DNA of 64,000 nt from Caprimulgus europaeus (GCA_907165065.1 OU015524.1:58631295-58695294), one strand, 5' to 3'. Shown: positions 11,501 through 26,588, counted from the stretch's first letter. Notes: generated by a model not told the origin, from the sequence alone. Made by a program: numbers and translations.

Positions 11501-14500
11501 TTTCAGCTGCTATAATTGGCAAATCTGAACTAAGGAAAATTTGTTTTGTCTGCCTACAAAAGAACATCTCCATGGTGCAGTTCCAGTATGCATGATTTTC
11601 ATGGGTATGCATTCCTGCCTATATGTGTATGTGAGTACATAGTCATGAGCAATAGATAACTTTTGTTAAGGTTTCAGTTGTACTAAATGATATTTGACCC
11701 TAAATGAGTTTGACTCTGATATTTGCCAGACATCAGACAGTCAGTTCATGTAGTCCTGCTGTTTTACCAGATAGTAGCCTCCTCAGGAAAGGAATGTACT
11801 TGCAGTCCTAGAAGCACAGTCATCTCAGTGCTGGTGTGCAGTTGCTCTCTGAGTTGTGCTTGTTTTTAGGTGCCATAATATTTGAGGATAATTCAAAAAA
11901 CCCCAAAACAATAATTAATTATACTGCCTGCAGATCTTAAATGTATGAGAGAGATACTTGAATGGACTTTTGAAATCAAACCCTCTTGAGAAAGGAAAGC
12001 TACTTACGCAGAAAACTCCCCTAATTTCTGCTTCACTGCCAGAAGGTAAGGTAATTCCAAAAAGTTAATGGAAAGTGTCGGTATCTGGCCTTCAAATGGC
12101 AAGCATAACACAAACCTACTGACTGGAAGCAGTAAAATGGTGTGGAAAAAAAACACGCTACTGAGAGTTTTAAGAAATCAATGGGTAATAAATTGTGCAT
12201 ATGCCTATGCAATAATAATAACAGAATTTTAGACAAGTTATAAAAGCTACCATGATATCTGTTAAAATACTGTTAACTAACCGGATCATAAATGCAAATA
12301 AAACTATCAACTCTAGATGACTGGCTCATCATTACAGGATCTCAGCTGTCCCAGTTTCACTGCATAACAGCAGACTATAGTGCATGAGTCTACATCACAT
12401 GATTTTATTTTTAGTTCTGATAAGTCTAATATTTCAAGATCATGTGAGACTGGTAGTCAGGGTCTGCACTGGGGTTTGCTCAGTAGCTGCCTCTTGTACA
12501 CTCTCTTGCTCTCTGCTGAGAGACACAGTCCAGGACTCCCCAACTCGTGCTCATTCCCCTCGGCAAAGATGTCAGCTTTGGCACACACAGTATGTTAAGA
12601 GCAAAGCGTTCTGCAGAGACTGCACTTCAGATTTGGTGTCACACACAGTGTCAGGCAGGTTTCCCCTGCCATGACCCATAAAAGGCATGGGCAGGTGTCA
12701 GCATCGTGGATAACACTGACATAATAGGGTACAGCAGTGCTTTTGTTGGTATTTCCTACAGAAACATTGAATTAATTACTGTATAGTAATGGTGGCAAAG
12801 TTGGATATAACTGCAGGGATGTAGTAGGCACCAGGATGGAGCTTTGCTGAAAAACCTCTGGCCAGTAGGTTGTGCAGATGGACTGCAGAGCAGGAGGAGA
12901 CAGTGATTGCTGTGAGCCACGTGTCCACCTTCCAGCTGAGGCTCTGGGATAGAGGATGGTAGAGGAAGCTGATGGCCAAGAGCCGCAGCTGTGGGATCCC
13001 TGCCCTCCACTGTTTGGGGATGCTTAGCTAGAGCCTTAGCTCAGCTTCATCTCCTGACCTGTGCTAACTGAGCTTGGACATGAGTCAGCTTACTGAGGCT
13101 CCTTCATTCCTGTGTCTAAACACTGAGATACTTAATGGTTCATGGAGTATCTTTAAGTCCTCCACAGAGTACTCTTTGGTGCTGTGCAGAGGACTTTGCT
13201 TCGTGAAAAACACTCTTTGTTGGGTCTTGGGTCCCATTTCTGACTCCACGCTTTTGATCTGTTGCTGTAACCCTCCAACTCCCTTTTCTTCCATTACTTT
13301 CTTTCTTTGGAGAAGGGAGACACTCCAATTTCTGTGTTATGGTATGAGCCACGCAGAGCTACCTCATACGTTTAGCCTCCCCCGCCCAAGATCACTAGCT
13401 GCTTAGCAATATGAGCAAACAGTTTCCAAATGGAGTTGTTTGATCATCATGCTCATGATGTCACTGCTTTGTTACTAAAGATTTCGGAAGAAGTGAATGG
13501 TTCCCATACAGTTTCACTTCAGCTGTTCTTTAAGAAGACACTGTGCTCTGCAAATGCGAGCAGGCTAACATTTCAAAGTGCAGCAAGAGCACACACAGAG
13601 CAAAACTTACTGGAGTGGCTGATAGCTTGCTGACATGCATACAGTCATGAAAATAGCTGGCACACCACCTAGGCAGCCATCACCTATACTCCAGTCTATA
13701 GGTAGACACAAAAATTGTAATGTAATCATAGCTACATAAAGATCATTCCCCCTCACCCTCTCGTATAGAACAGGACTGTATCATTTTATCACATACTTAT
13801 ACTGAAATAATATGTCTTTATTCCATATATGTGCAACACTTCAGCACTCGAGCTTTAAAGTAATACTGTTCGATAAAAAAAATTAGAAAATAAAAATATT
13901 GTTGTATTTAATTGTAACGTACAATTATTTTTTTTACATCTCAGTCAGTGAATAAGAAAATAATGTTTTAATAACAGAACTGCTGAATTGCAGTACCTAT
14001 ATGTAGTCAGTTAACACATACACACAAAAAAGTAAGTCCCTGCAATATACTTCTAACGCTATGTGAAAATTTATATGAAGTGTTTCCAAAGGTTGGCTTC
14101 ATTCCACCTTTTCTTTTAGGAGACTGTTCAACCATTTCTGTCATTGCTGGAAGCTTTACTTGATATTTAACCTAAAATACTGTTTGCTGAATATCATCCT
14201 ATTACTTACAGTAACATTTAAGAACGTCTTACCTTTCTTGGTTTTTCATGTAATTCCAGTACTTGCTGACTCTTTTCATGACTCCACTTTGCCAGTATGC
14301 ATTTTTTATTTTATTATTTGTCTTTAATATCTCAAAACTTCAGTTACTTTTATTGCTTTTTAGACTCTTTTAAGAATCTTAAAAACCTGTTACTTTAGAA
14401 TCTGTGAAGTGTCATAAAGAAAAGAAACCAAAATTTTGCGTAGAATAAAGACAAGTGTTTTCTTCAGCCTGGTGTTAAGTAACGCCACTGCTGCTTGGTA

Positions 14501-14898
14501 AGACAATATCCAGCAGCGGTGTTTTCTGCTTTTGAGCTTGGACTTCATAGAACTGTGGCAGTCAGAGCTCGGCCTTCGGGCACTGTAGCAGTGTTTATTT
14601 AATGATACCTATGCTAGTGATGTTTGTTACATTTGTTCCATAATTTCCTGTAGAATCTAGTCATATTGATAGTCATATATGAATAGTCAATTCTTCTGGT
14701 TAATATAAAGGTATGGGGGCTTGGGGTTTGTTTTTGGTTCTTTTTGTCAAAGGCATCAGAGATGATGCAGATGAATAAATAGTTAAAAAAAAAAAAAAAA
14801 TTAAGGAAAATGACAGAAGTGAAGGCAGGGGGAATCAATTTACACTGCTACTCATGTGTCTATAGCCCTTGTCTGGAAATGTCCAATACATAGGACAG

Positions 14899-15538
14899 TT
14901 CCTGGTGGGTGTCCTGGTGGACAGCAGGTTAACCATGAGCCAACAATGTGCCCTTGTGGCCAAGAAGGCCAATGGTCTCCTGGGGTGCATTAAGAAGAGT
15001 GTGACCAGCAGGTGAATGGAGGTTCTCCTACCCCTCTACTCTGCCCTGGTGAGGCCGCATCTGAAGTGCTGTGTCCAGTTCTGGGCTTCCCAGTTCAAGA
15101 AAGATCAGGAACTACTGGAGAGAGTCCAACGGAGGGCTACAAAGTTGATTAGGGGACTGGAGCATCTCGCTTAAGAGGAAAGGCTGAGAGAGCTGGGACT
15201 GTTTGGCCTGGAGGAGAGAAGACTGAGAGGGGATCTTATCAATGCTTATAAATATCTAAAGGGCAGGTGTCAAAAGGATGGGGCCAGACTCTTTTCAGTG
15301 GTGCCCAGCGACAGGACAAGGGGCAAAGAGGAAACATTTCTTTACAGTGAGGGTGCCAGAGCACTGGAACAGGCTGCCCAGAGAGGCTGTGGAGTCTCCT
15401 TCTCTGGAGATATTCAAAACCTGCCTGGTTGCGATCCTGTGCAACCTGCTCTAGATGTACCTGTTTTGGCAAGGGGGTTGGACTAAATGATCTCCAGAGA
15501 TCCCTTCCAACCCTATACAGAATTCTATGATTCTGTAT
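14899..15538 (+). mobile_element. CR1 LINE 3' fragment, sense, about 640 bp
   Basis: A plus-strand CR1 beginning within the C-terminal ORF2 segment (cctggtggacagcaggttaa, accatgagccaacaatgtgc, ggccaagaaggccaatgg) and ending with the typical gttggactaaatgatctcc, agagatcccttccaaccc and the terminal octamer pair attctatgattctgta at about 15522-15537. In-frame stops are present, for example aggtga near 15010. The similarity is good and the 3' end is intact, so it is one of the younger copies here. Confidence 0.93.
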
Positions 15539-18468
15539 AATACATAGAGATAATAGAAGATTCAAACATGGAGAGTATGCCAGCTTGAAGAGTAGGAAGA
15601 AGGCTTTGCGGGAAGAAAGTTGCAAGGGCTTGGTATAGAAGGTTTGGTAGCACAGACATGGACAGGCCCTTCGGTAGGGTAGCACCTGGTCATATGTAAG
15701 CTTACTGTTTGAAACAATTGGTTTCAAGTTGGTAACTTGCTAGCTCTTCAGAGGTGTTTGACAGAGGTGTAGAAATAGTCAAAACCATCGTTTAATTTCT
15801 AATACCTTTGCTTTGAAATAAAATGGTAGAGCTGTTTCCTTTCTACCTCAGAAGATTTTTCAGTTTTGGAACAATTTGGTGGCCACTTGTTCCTGCTTTT
15901 CTGCTGTACCTCACTAGATTAATTCTCATTTTATTGAAAACCTGAAAGGAGATCCATTTGCACTGAGACTTTCATGACAGGAAAGAGGGAAATAGTATCT
16001 GGATAATGTAGAGACAGTGCACAGACAGACATGCTTGCCTAAATACAGTTCATTCCTTCAGTAAGTTTTTGTCTCGATGATATTCCAGATGCTTGTTGAT
16101 AAGCAAGTGACTTGGGATAGAAAACATCTGCTTACTTTGCCTGGTGAAACTTCCTTAAGGATTTTACTGAGTGGAAAAAAAAAAATAATTGGTTACTTAT
16201 AGCTTTCTCTCTCTCTTTTTTGAGTGAACTGAAGGATAAACTATGTAGACTATAAAAATTACTTCCCAGTGATGCAATGCTTATAAGCTAGCTGGCTCAG
16301 ACTCTTGAATACAGATCAGACAACTTTCATCTCTAGTCTGTAGTTCATATAGTGGCTGGGTTGTTAAAGGTTGATTATTGTTTCTCTTTGGTCTCTGAGA
16401 AGCAAGTCAGTTTTAGCTCAGTGCCTTGAAAGCTACTTTCTGCACCACAAGTAATCAATACCTTTGTTAATATTTGCATCAGATGAGGTCAAGTATTGTC
16501 CTGGATGTTCAGATGTGTGTTTCCTATCACCCTTATGACCAGTGATCTGGTAGTCTCATGGCAACCCTTACATCCCATTAAGTTGCCCAGGGGTTGCATT
16601 CACAACCTATAGTTCAGCCCTCTCGAGCGTGTTGAGCAAATTTTACAGTTCTGTAGAGCTAACCTTCCCTGCAGTGCTTCCCTAGCCTGCTTTTTGTGTT
16701 GTCTTCAAGGCTCAAAACTTCAAGGACTGTCCTTGTTCATAAAGAGGATTTCTTCCAATAAAGAATTATACTGTGGCAGTAGGAGGGAATAGCAATGTTT
16801 TGTGCTTTCTGAAGTTGTCCACTTTGCCTGTTTCGATCCTTCTATCTGAGTAACTGATTGAACCCCCCCCTTATTTATAGTTCCCTTTTGTTCTCTGGAA
16901 AGTGACACAAGTAAAATAATTGGTGACTTGGCCAACTTGGTCATGGTACAGTTTTTATTTCGTAAGAAATTAAGACAAAACTGCTTACAAGGGTTTGTTG
17001 TGAATACAGTCTGTGCAGAATTGCAGGCCAGCCAAAGCACGGGTGGCATTTTCAAAATCTGCTATTTGGCATTTCTAGGAGTATGGCATTTCTTTAGCTT
17101 GTGTTCACACTGTCAGAAGTTTATATCACATCAGTTGCAAATTAGGAGGGCCACTGTGTCTCAAGCCTGAATCAGAGCCTCCATGAGGATAATATATATT
17201 AACAAAGTAATTTATGGTAGGTATCTGTTTTTTTATTTATTGTAATACACTAAGCTGAATGTTTTGCAGTGTTGTGATTTTTTTTTATTTGTATTGTTCA
17301 TTTAGATTCTCCTTTTTGTGCCGTTCCTGTCCTGAGAGGTGCAGGTGCTGAGTGGCTGTGCTGCCCTTTCTGCATTCCCTGTTTCACTGCTCGCTCCCTC
17401 CCTGGCGCTGTTAGCCTTGGAAGTAGACACTATTTCATTTTCCACCTCAGTTTTCTTTATCCATCTCAGCAATTACTCAGTCACCTTAATAGCTGCCCCA
17501 AATGCCACTGGCTGAATATCGTATAAATGAACCCACTCAGGGGTAGCTGGCAGGCAGGAGGTGGAGGTGGTGGCCTCCTGGAGGAAGTTAAAGCAGGTGT
17601 CCTACTTCTGCAAAGTAATGGTGGAAATTTGTCATTCTCAGAAAAGGATTAGGGATGCGTGTTCTCTGTGGGTCATACAAAAACAGTCGAAGCAGCCCAA
17701 TAAAAATTACACAAATGCTTTCTTTTCTCAGTTTCTGTGACTAATTTACTGTTACCGATATTCCTCAGGTGGCCAGAAATGTTCTACAGTTGCGTGTAAC
17801 TCACACAGAGGTCTTAACAGTTGTACTTGATGATCAGAATACTGATAGTTGAGTATTTCTTTGGGAATTTGGGTTAGTAAAGTAGTCCCAATTTAGTAGT
17901 GAAATGCTCAGCTATACCATTTGTCTCCAGTCTGCTTTATAACTCACCTTAATTAGATTAGTGCACAGCCATTATCACCTGGGAAATGTTAATAGATTTG
18001 AAGTGCTGATCTGTGCTCTTACTGAAGTTTGGATTATTTTTACTTCCTTGTGCTTGAAAAAAATAATTAAGGTTGAACTATTGTAGCTGTCAGAGAAATA
18101 ATCATGCTTGGGCAACACTTTTTGACACTTGCCTCTGAATTTTAAGATCTTTTCTGTTTACATTGCTGACAAATGTTTTTTGCTGTTTTTACTGCAGTTC
18201 TTAAAGGACAAAGTTAATCTCTGTGGAGAGGGCTTGAACAAAGCTTGTGCTGCAGTCACGGCCCATACAAGACTTGTTTGGAGGACTGTTACAGTGATTT
18301 CAGCTGAGCAAGCTAATTTAGGGTCTACCCTGTAAAATCAAGAGAGTCATTGTCCAGCTTCTGATATAAAATCACTATCAAAAATGCTAATGATGATGTT
18401 CAGAAACCTGGATATGATCGCCATGCTGATATGAGTTTGAATATCTGATGAACAACAAATTATGTTAC

Positions 18469-18510
18469 CTTAGTATATTTGATGATATAGACAGACTTAG
18501 TATATTTGAT
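18469..18510 (+). repeat. Two-copy direct repeat, 15-bp unit at 27-bp spacing
   Basis: The 15-base sequence cttagtatatttgat occurs at 18469-18483 and again, identical, at 18496-18510. The sequence between the copies is gatatagacaga. It looks like a small local duplication in AT-rich intron sequence; no function is suggested. Confidence 0.8.
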
Positions 18511-21077
18511 ATGGGCAGATCCTCAGCATGTGGTCACAAGACACCATTATTTTTCTGACACTTTTCAGAATAGGCTTCACAAGGTAAAGAACTTGTGTTG
18601 CCTTCTTTCTCTGTGTTAATTATCACAGTTCTAGGAAAAAAAAAAATACTTTTTTATGAGTTTCCTTTAAAGTTTCCTGGTAGTGCAAGTGGTTTTTTTT
18701 CTTGAATAATGTTCTCGTGCATGCATACATAAATGTAAAGTTATAAAATTATATTTCACTATTATATGAACACTTTGTCAGGAATTTTTATCCACCCAAC
18801 TGGGAAGACTTAGTATAAGGGAGAGTGCCTCTGTCGTGGTCACTTTACTGACTTTTTCCAGCAATTTATTACCCTGGGGATATTCTCAAACAAGGTAGCA
18901 TTTACAAAGTAGGAAGGTACTATAGGAATTCCTAAGTAGCTGCTGTTGAGAAAGCAGAGTAGAGCTAGTTCATTTTGAGTAGGAATGGTTTTCAATAATG
19001 TTTATTGTTATCCTGTTTCCTCTGGGTTTTTTCTTTGGTAATTATTTGGTGAGCCATCATTTTGGGTATAATATAGGGTTACAAACAGTTTTTTGTCCAA
19101 GATTGAATCTTTTCAAAAAGAATAAAAGCCATAGGATGTACTACAGGGTGCCTGTATCTCTGCATCCAATGTCTTTCTGGTTTTTAGCCAGGAAAAAAAG
19201 ACAGAAAGAATTTTAATTCTGTCTTATGTGGGGTGTTTCGTTTGTTTTTTTGTCTCTTTGGAACTTCTAACAAAGATGTGCATGATCCCTGGATTCATAT
19301 ATGGTGATGATACATAGGTGGATGTCAGGGAGTGTTACTCCTGTTTATAAAGCTTGAGGTTCATTTACACTGAGCTTCTTATACACAGCTCAAAAGTGAA
19401 TGTAAATGTGGAGATTGTAAAATGCTCCTGATTTATACCATCTGTAATGTGAATTTTATCAGACCTTAGTGAAATGAGCATTAGACTCGTACTGTTAATT
19501 TAATGTAGGCTAAATACCAGAGAATTTTAAATCTGGTGCTTTTTTTCTTGTGGGAAAATATTTGGTTGTAGATGCTCAAACCCAAGGAACTGCCAGTTCT
19601 GCACAGTTACTGCGTGTGTCTTATGCAATAGTCCTTTCCTAATGGTGCTCGTCAGTGATTTGCTAGAGAGAAGGGGAACTATTTTGCTCTGGCCATTTTG
19701 TTCTTAAAGCAAAACGATTGTCCATCTTTAGCTAGAATAGTTGCCTCTCCTTTCTTTATTAAGGTGTTTTTATCTGTATGGAAACTAGAACAAAGCTAAA
19801 TCTTTCTTCTTCTAAGGGAAGATGATGAAAGTGCTGTTTTATCCTTTGCTCATTCTTATCAACATTCAGTTTTGATTTATTTGTAGTGAACTTGGGCTTG
19901 CCTCTACACTTCTAGGGAATATGTATGGACAATTAAACAGAAGTATCTTGCAGGAATGCTTAAGGAAGACAGGAAGACCATTGATAGGAGACAGTGGTAG
20001 TAGTGTACATGTTATAAAGGAGTTTCCCTCACTGGAAGTAAGCATGGCATAACTCTAAAATAAAGATTTTTCTGTGGAAACAATTGGTTTTTTTCTGTGA
20101 AAGCTTTTGGGACTTGAGCATCCTTGTGAAGGGAAGGGAGTCAAAAGTGTGCTGTACTCTTTATCTGTCACTCTGTCACTCTGTTGTCTGTGAGATGGGA
20201 GATGAGCAGACCTCCACCCATTTCCCTTCCAAGAACATAGTGTGCAGATATCTCTTGCATATGGGTGATCAACTTCAGGTCTTTACACTTTTTACACCCT
20301 AAATCTTTTCCTTCAGATTATATCCAACTATTTAATAGCCCTTGAAGGAATAGTTAAGAAGCTTATTCGAATGAGAACTGGTAGCCAGATACCAACATCT
20401 TGTCATCCGCATTAGTTCATATCGCCTGTCATTTCTGTTCCTCACATGCGACTTCCAGTACTGACAAGTGACCTGTCAAAGATCCTCAGCTGCCCAAACA
20501 CATTTACTGGATATACCTTAGATACAGCTAGTTTCTGTTTGTTTTATTTAAATGCCCCCTACAACTGTAGTTCTTTGAAGCCACAATTAAATGTGGTGTT
20601 TCCAAAGAGAAAAGAGTAATTCCTTTGGGACTCAACCTGTGAGCCACTTCATTCATAGGAGCATGATGCTTCTGGTTTGGTACCTGTGAGGGGTGTTGGG
20701 GGTGCTTTCCTCTATGGTCGGTGATCAGATGACATGTTTTGTGTTCTGTTAATGTATCAAATGCTCATGTGGCAAATCCTTGGGATCAATAGACTTTGGG
20801 GTGTATTTCTTGAAATGAAGTGTATGACTTAAGGAACGTAAGGAGATCTGTAAAGCTTTAGAGCCTTGCTGAGTCCTCTTCTTGACAGTTTACTATCAAG
20901 GCTCCTAAATGTATTCAGTGAGATGTTGACAGTCTAGGTATTTTTAAGACGACATCTTACTCACACTAAGTACATTTTCTCCTTAAAGTAGCTATCAAAA
21001 CAATTTCTCTTGCAGTTGCCTATTTGCCAAAATCATCCCCTAAAGCTTTTAAAGGTCAGACTGCCTTCCATTGGGAA

Positions 21078-21175
21078 TTGGATGCCAACCGTATGATACC
21101 TTTCAAAAATAGGTGTATGTGAAGGGTTGGATGCCAACCTCAAGGTACCTTTTAAAAATAGGCATGTGTGGTGTT
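21078..21175 (+). repeat. Two-copy tandem repeat, 49-bp period
   Basis: A unit starting ttggatgccaacc at 21078 is repeated from 21127. Both copies continue with a near-identical run: tacctttcaaaaataggtg in the first and tacctttta aaaataggca in the second. Copy similarity is roughly 80% by eye, which indicates an old local duplication. Confidence 0.8.
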
Positions 21176-23340
21176 AATCTGCAAAGCAAACAGCAAAACT
21201 TGCTGGGGAGCATCAACATTCTTCCCAGGGGGTGAGCAACCACACTATTACTTGCAGAGGGTACCAGCTGCTCACACAGAGAGCAAGTGAGTGCTGGGTG
21301 AATGGTTACCTCCCCTGTGCCTACTCAGAAGGATATTGCTGATAAACTGCATTGCTCCTACTCAGCCTTTTCTCTTTCTGCAGCTGAGGAGATGATCTGA
21401 ATCTTTGTCAGCCCAGTGTGTGCTCTGAGCATTATGAAAACAAATGCCAAGGAGAAAAAAATTAGAGCAAGTGTATTGAACAAAATAGCACAGAGCTTCT
21501 AATGTGTCCTTACGTTGTACTTACCGTTTGACCCTTACCTGGGGTGTTTGAGTTAGGGATGTAGTTACTTTGGAGTAAGTTTTCATGTGAAGACCACAGA
21601 GAAGTCTGTGGTCAGAAGAAGGTACAGAGGTGGACCTGGACCTTTCGTGCCCATTAGGGTCAGAGCCTTATTGCTGGTCCAGCGCAAGGTTATGTCCTCA
21701 ACTGACACAGATGTCACACTTAGCTTATTCATGCTAAGAGAAATCAGATTTCCAATTTAAAAAAAAAAAAAAATGTGGTCTTTGCATGGATTTTTTTTGT
21801 ACTTTTAAAACCCCAAAGTTAGTAGCTTTTATATCATCTTTTACAAGAATGTTGTTACATTTGTTTAAATAATACATATAGAAATTGAAGTGCCTTTTCA
21901 AAGAGCAGAAAAAGCAAGATGACAGCTTCTGGCAGAGTAGTACATTTTTTTTCAAGGAAGAAGTGGGACCCTGAGATAGGGCAGCAGACCTCTAATGTAC
22001 GAATGGCTGTGGAAAGCGCTGCCCGTGGCAGCAGCCAAACCCTCCAGGGGCTGTGAGCAGCCACCGTGCCACCAACGCACACCACCAGTGACTGCAGCTT
22101 CTCCCACAGCAGGGGTAAGGTTTATTAAAGAACATCCATCCCTGAGATATCTGCAGGCTACTCCAGTCATTCCAGGAAGAGAGTTCATTTTCTTATTGTA
22201 TAGACTAAAGAAGCACAAAAAATTTTTGGGTTTTTCTGTCTCCAATAATTTGTTTGCCGTTCCTTTACCCACTATATAATGTGCAGTCCCTATTGCAAGT
22301 TGGCAGTTTTTCCTCACAAAATGTAACCACTGCCTTGCTGTTCTTTAGCTGCAGCACAATGTTTGTTATTAATAGTAGTAGTTTCTTCCTAATAATAATT
22401 GCTTGTCTGGTATCTGCCTTGGAAACTGACAGCTCCATATGCAAACAAAGCACTTCCACCTGGGTGTAATGTCTCCAGAAACAAAAAGTCAAAGCTCTGC
22501 GGGTGTGGGAGAGACAGGGACTGTATCATTAGAGAATGCAATATAAGACAAGTAGGATAGGAAAATGGGTGTGCTACCCCAGGAGAGGCAAACTCGCTAC
22601 CATGTCTGCTGATATTTTTGTGTAGTGTTATTAGTAGGAGGAATACTTACATTATGCTCTTTGTGTGACTGAATTAGTTCGAATGGAGAGAATTATCGTG
22701 GCATTATTGTCATGGCAAGAAATTAAGATTGTAAGTGAAGATGAAAGAACAATCACAGTCTATTTGCAGCATGAGAAATTAGGAGAGAGAAACTTGAATA
22801 CCCTTTATTTTAAAAATACTAAAATTTTAAAAGTAGTCAAGCTTTATGTTTTATTGAACTAAACATGCACAGAACCATTTAGAACCAAGCACTGGTTGTA
22901 GGTAAAGTATAATGAGAAGCAACAGCTTGTGTACCTGCAACCCTAGTGCTTATTCTGGGCACCTGTTGTCACTTTTAAATTAGATTTTCATTATAAAAAT
23001 CCCCTTTAGTTAGCTAACTTCAAGTCAGCAAATGTACAGAGTTGGCACAGTTTCACCTTTGTATGAGGTGCACATACCCATATTATATGTACGTAATGTA
23101 TATACACATTATACGTCTATATCTATTACATAGAGAGACACTGAACTGTATTAGCAAGTAAAGGTGGTTATTGGTTTCTCTTATCCCTTTACTTTAATGT
23201 TTCATTTCTGTTCCCCGCTGTACACTCATCTTTTGTCTTTAATAGATATACTTACACATCGCTTCATCTTTGTTGCCATTGCTAAACCATAATGTGTGCC
23301 AGTGTGTTGCATGTACTATATGCATATATTTTTGTATACT

Positions 23341-23488
23341 TAGAATCATAGCATCATTTTGGTTGGAAAAGACCTTTAAGATCATTGAGTTCAACCAAAA
23401 ACCTGGCACTGCTGATCCACTACTAAACCATGTCCCTACATACCACGTCTACAAATCTTTTAAATACCTCCAAGGATGATGACTCAGC
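23341..23488 (-). mobile_element. Short CR1 LINE 3' end, antisense
   Basis: The plus strand shows tagaatcatagcatcatttt, then ggttggaaaagacctttaag, atcattgagttcaacc and accatgtccctacatacca, which is the reverse complement of a CR1 3' UTR. It belongs to the same subfamily type as the copy at 41380, which shares aaaccatgtccc and the confirmed ttggttggaaaagacc. The 5' end is truncated after about 150 bp. Confidence 0.88.
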
Positions 23489-26400
23489 TTGTAACCATGA
23501 GTGAAGGTCAATCTACTTATTAGGGGATTGGATAATAGGATTGCTTGGTAAAGTAAATAGGTGATGTTCAGTGATCCTAGGTGGATTTTCCAATCTCCCT
23601 TTTCAATGCTTTGTTTCAACCCTTTTATGTTCCTTTAAAAACTTAAATAATTTCTTTACTAAAAGCACAAGATTGGCAGAAGCTTTCTGTAGTCTGTCCT
23701 GTAGTCTGGAGGCAATAGCATAGTATTCTTTATTAGTTTTTCTGTTTCTGTCCTAGGAACAGTTAGGTCTTTTGTTGTCACTGCTTGGAAGGTGGGTTCA
23801 CATTAGCACTTTCAAAAGCATCAGAAATGTGGTATGATTTATTAGGGGGAAAAAAAGGCCAGCAATTCCATAGAATGTTTAGTATTGTATATGCTCAGTG
23901 GAGTTATAATGCATCACATCCTGTGCACCCTGCAAAGCTGCCTAGTTCACTTGTAGTTTCAGAAATGCTTATGCCAGATAAAGGAACGTGGTTCTTCAGG
24001 TGTAGCAAATTGTGCTGTAATGAAATATTTGCCATCAAGTATTCTCTCTATTGCTGCTTTCTATTTTCCATCTAAAAGCAGATCTCCATAGCGTATGTGA
24101 AAATGAATGCTGGGACCTCTACCTTTACAGCATGTGCCTGCTCCGCAGTAAAATGGATGGAGGATCAGAGATTAGAAAAAAATTACTCACTGTGACTCAC
24201 CACAGTGTATCAGTAATAAAATCTATCTAAATTAGGAGCTCTAGGAACTGATTGCCCTAGTTACTTACCTGTTTATTTTTTCCCGATGTTTGTCCCTTGC
24301 CTCTGTAGCAATTATGTGAATGAAAATGGAAAACTTAAAGCATAATTAAGTGATCTTTAAAAAAAAAAAAATGTTTTTTTTCTATTAGAATAATACAGAT
24401 GTTTCCTTTGCTGCAAGACAAGACCTTTCCAAATGCAGCATCTGTGAATATGAGAAGTACGGGGAAGTAATTGAGGTTCATGAAGTATAGTTTATGTTTG
24501 CATAACATTTTTAATTGAGAAAAGTTATCAATTATTTCTTTCTTGATTAGTCCATAGTACTAGAAGTGAATGCACAAGTGGATTTCCCAAGTACGACTTA
24601 ACAATATTTTCCCTTTTAATTTTATACATAAACCAAGTTGAGGCTAACAAATCCTCACATACCCTTAGTTTGTGGTGAAAATAAATTCTAAAGGTTTTAT
24701 TTTTTGGTGATTCTATTGTGTTTGCAGCATTATTATATGCAGTCAGTTCTTAGGGAGAGTTTCTAGTGCCTTTAGGATTAATTAAATTTAGTTCCTGAAA
24801 ATCAAGTTGACAATTAGAACAGAGCTATTGAAGATACTGAGTGTTCCACTTTTGAAACAATTTTTTCACTGCTACATACTGTATGAAAAAGGAGCTCAAA
24901 GAAAACATAAGATCCTGATTCAAAAGGTCATTGAACTTCATGGAAAGCATCCTGTTTGGGGATGATATATTGGCCTTTATGTTATGTAATGTATTAGGCT
25001 AAGAGTTCCTAAAAGTTTTATTCATGGGAGACCATTTCCTATATGAGATAGAAGTTTAGAAGCTGATTAGTGTCTGTGATACAATTGTTTTCTGGAGTAG
25101 AATAAACGCAATTTAAGATTTTTATAGTACTTAAAAAAAACCCCCAAACACAAACAAACAACAAACAAATCAAAATAATTAGGCAATATATAAAGGCTGT
25201 GTGCCACTTTCTTTGGCACACCAACATTTTCACTCTTTCAATACAAGATAAAACAGTTTAATCCTTCAGTATGTGAAGATGCTAAGTAAGAAGCAGAGAA
25301 CCATAAAGGCAGAAGTGAAAATAGGTCCCTTGTGAGTTGAAGCTGTTAGTGAAAGTAATGATATCTTTGCATTTATGGGTTAGCAATAAAATTCCTCTTT
25401 GCAGAGGGGTAATTCCAGCTTATGTGTTATTTAAGTGCACTATCAATGAGGCATGTTTTCATATGCTTTACATTTATGCTTTACATTTTAGCCAACTTAA
25501 AAGCCAAAAGTCGTCTTAATACCTAGGTCCATCCTTCTTCCTTTTTTGATCAGTTTCCGTATGTTTAATGTCTAAAATGAAGTTGGAAATACTCAAAGCA
25601 GCAGTGGGCTCAGCCCCTGTAGTCAGATGCTAAATGTAAATGATGGAAGCATCTTTAAAATGACCTAAAAAAATCGTAACATTTGCTCTGTGTTTAAAGA
25701 AGTTGAATTTTCACATTACAAATTTGCTTCCTTATGAGGATGTTATCAGAAGGCATGTAAAATCATTGTCTTGCTTTCATTTCTGATTACAAAGCAGTAA
25801 GTTTATTTTTGAAGTGTACTAATTTGTATGTAAATGGATGGAGGGAGAGAGGCTCCAGTTAATCTTGTTTTCCTTCAAATATACCCTTCAATGTTTTATC
25901 CAATCCAAAGAAAAGACAGGTTGTACAGAATTTGAATCAAAAGTTATCTTCCAGTTTTAACAGTATCACTATTTAAAATAGAAAACAGACAAACCACATC
26001 AAGGTGACTGTTTTCACTTTGCCCGTAATTCTTATCATTAAGTCAACTGGTATGTCTAATCTATAAAGTCATATGCTGGTCTCAAATCTGCCAGACAAAA
26101 CAGGGCAATTTTAAGATGGGTAGTAGCACTTTTAAGAGTGTTAGCTAAAAAACGTGTTGTTTGAACAATTAGCTTTATCTTTTGTTCCTAAATTTTCTCT
26201 AGCAGTGTATTCTGTATGATCTATGAAATGTCCAATATGGACAGTGTCTAAGCATTAAAAGACTGGTTTTCAGTTGTGCCAAGTACTTTCCACTCTATTA
26301 ATAGTCATTGTTAGCCTTTAAGATTTTTCAGGGTTATCCTTGGGATTTTCTTCACTTCTTTTGTAATATTGTTAGACATTAAAGGCGAGCACAGTTACGT

Positions 26401-26584
26401 TGTTGTTGTGTTTTGCCTTAGGGTGGAGGAAACAATGGCTCTGTGCATGGGGTTTACACCAAATAGAAAAGAAAATTTTGACAAATCTGTGCTATTCTTA
26501 TTTGGATGGAAGGGACAGAGTGAAACCTCTACCAGTGTAAAGCTGCTTGTATTACCATGATGGAATATTTTATTTACTGCTCTT

Positions 26585-26588
26585 AAAA

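Noticed and set aside
22265..22492. Opposed open frames on both strands around 22.0-22.5 kb that might be an antisense gene.
   Set aside because: Both are short, without domains. No transcript-like signals or conservation can be argued from the sequence.
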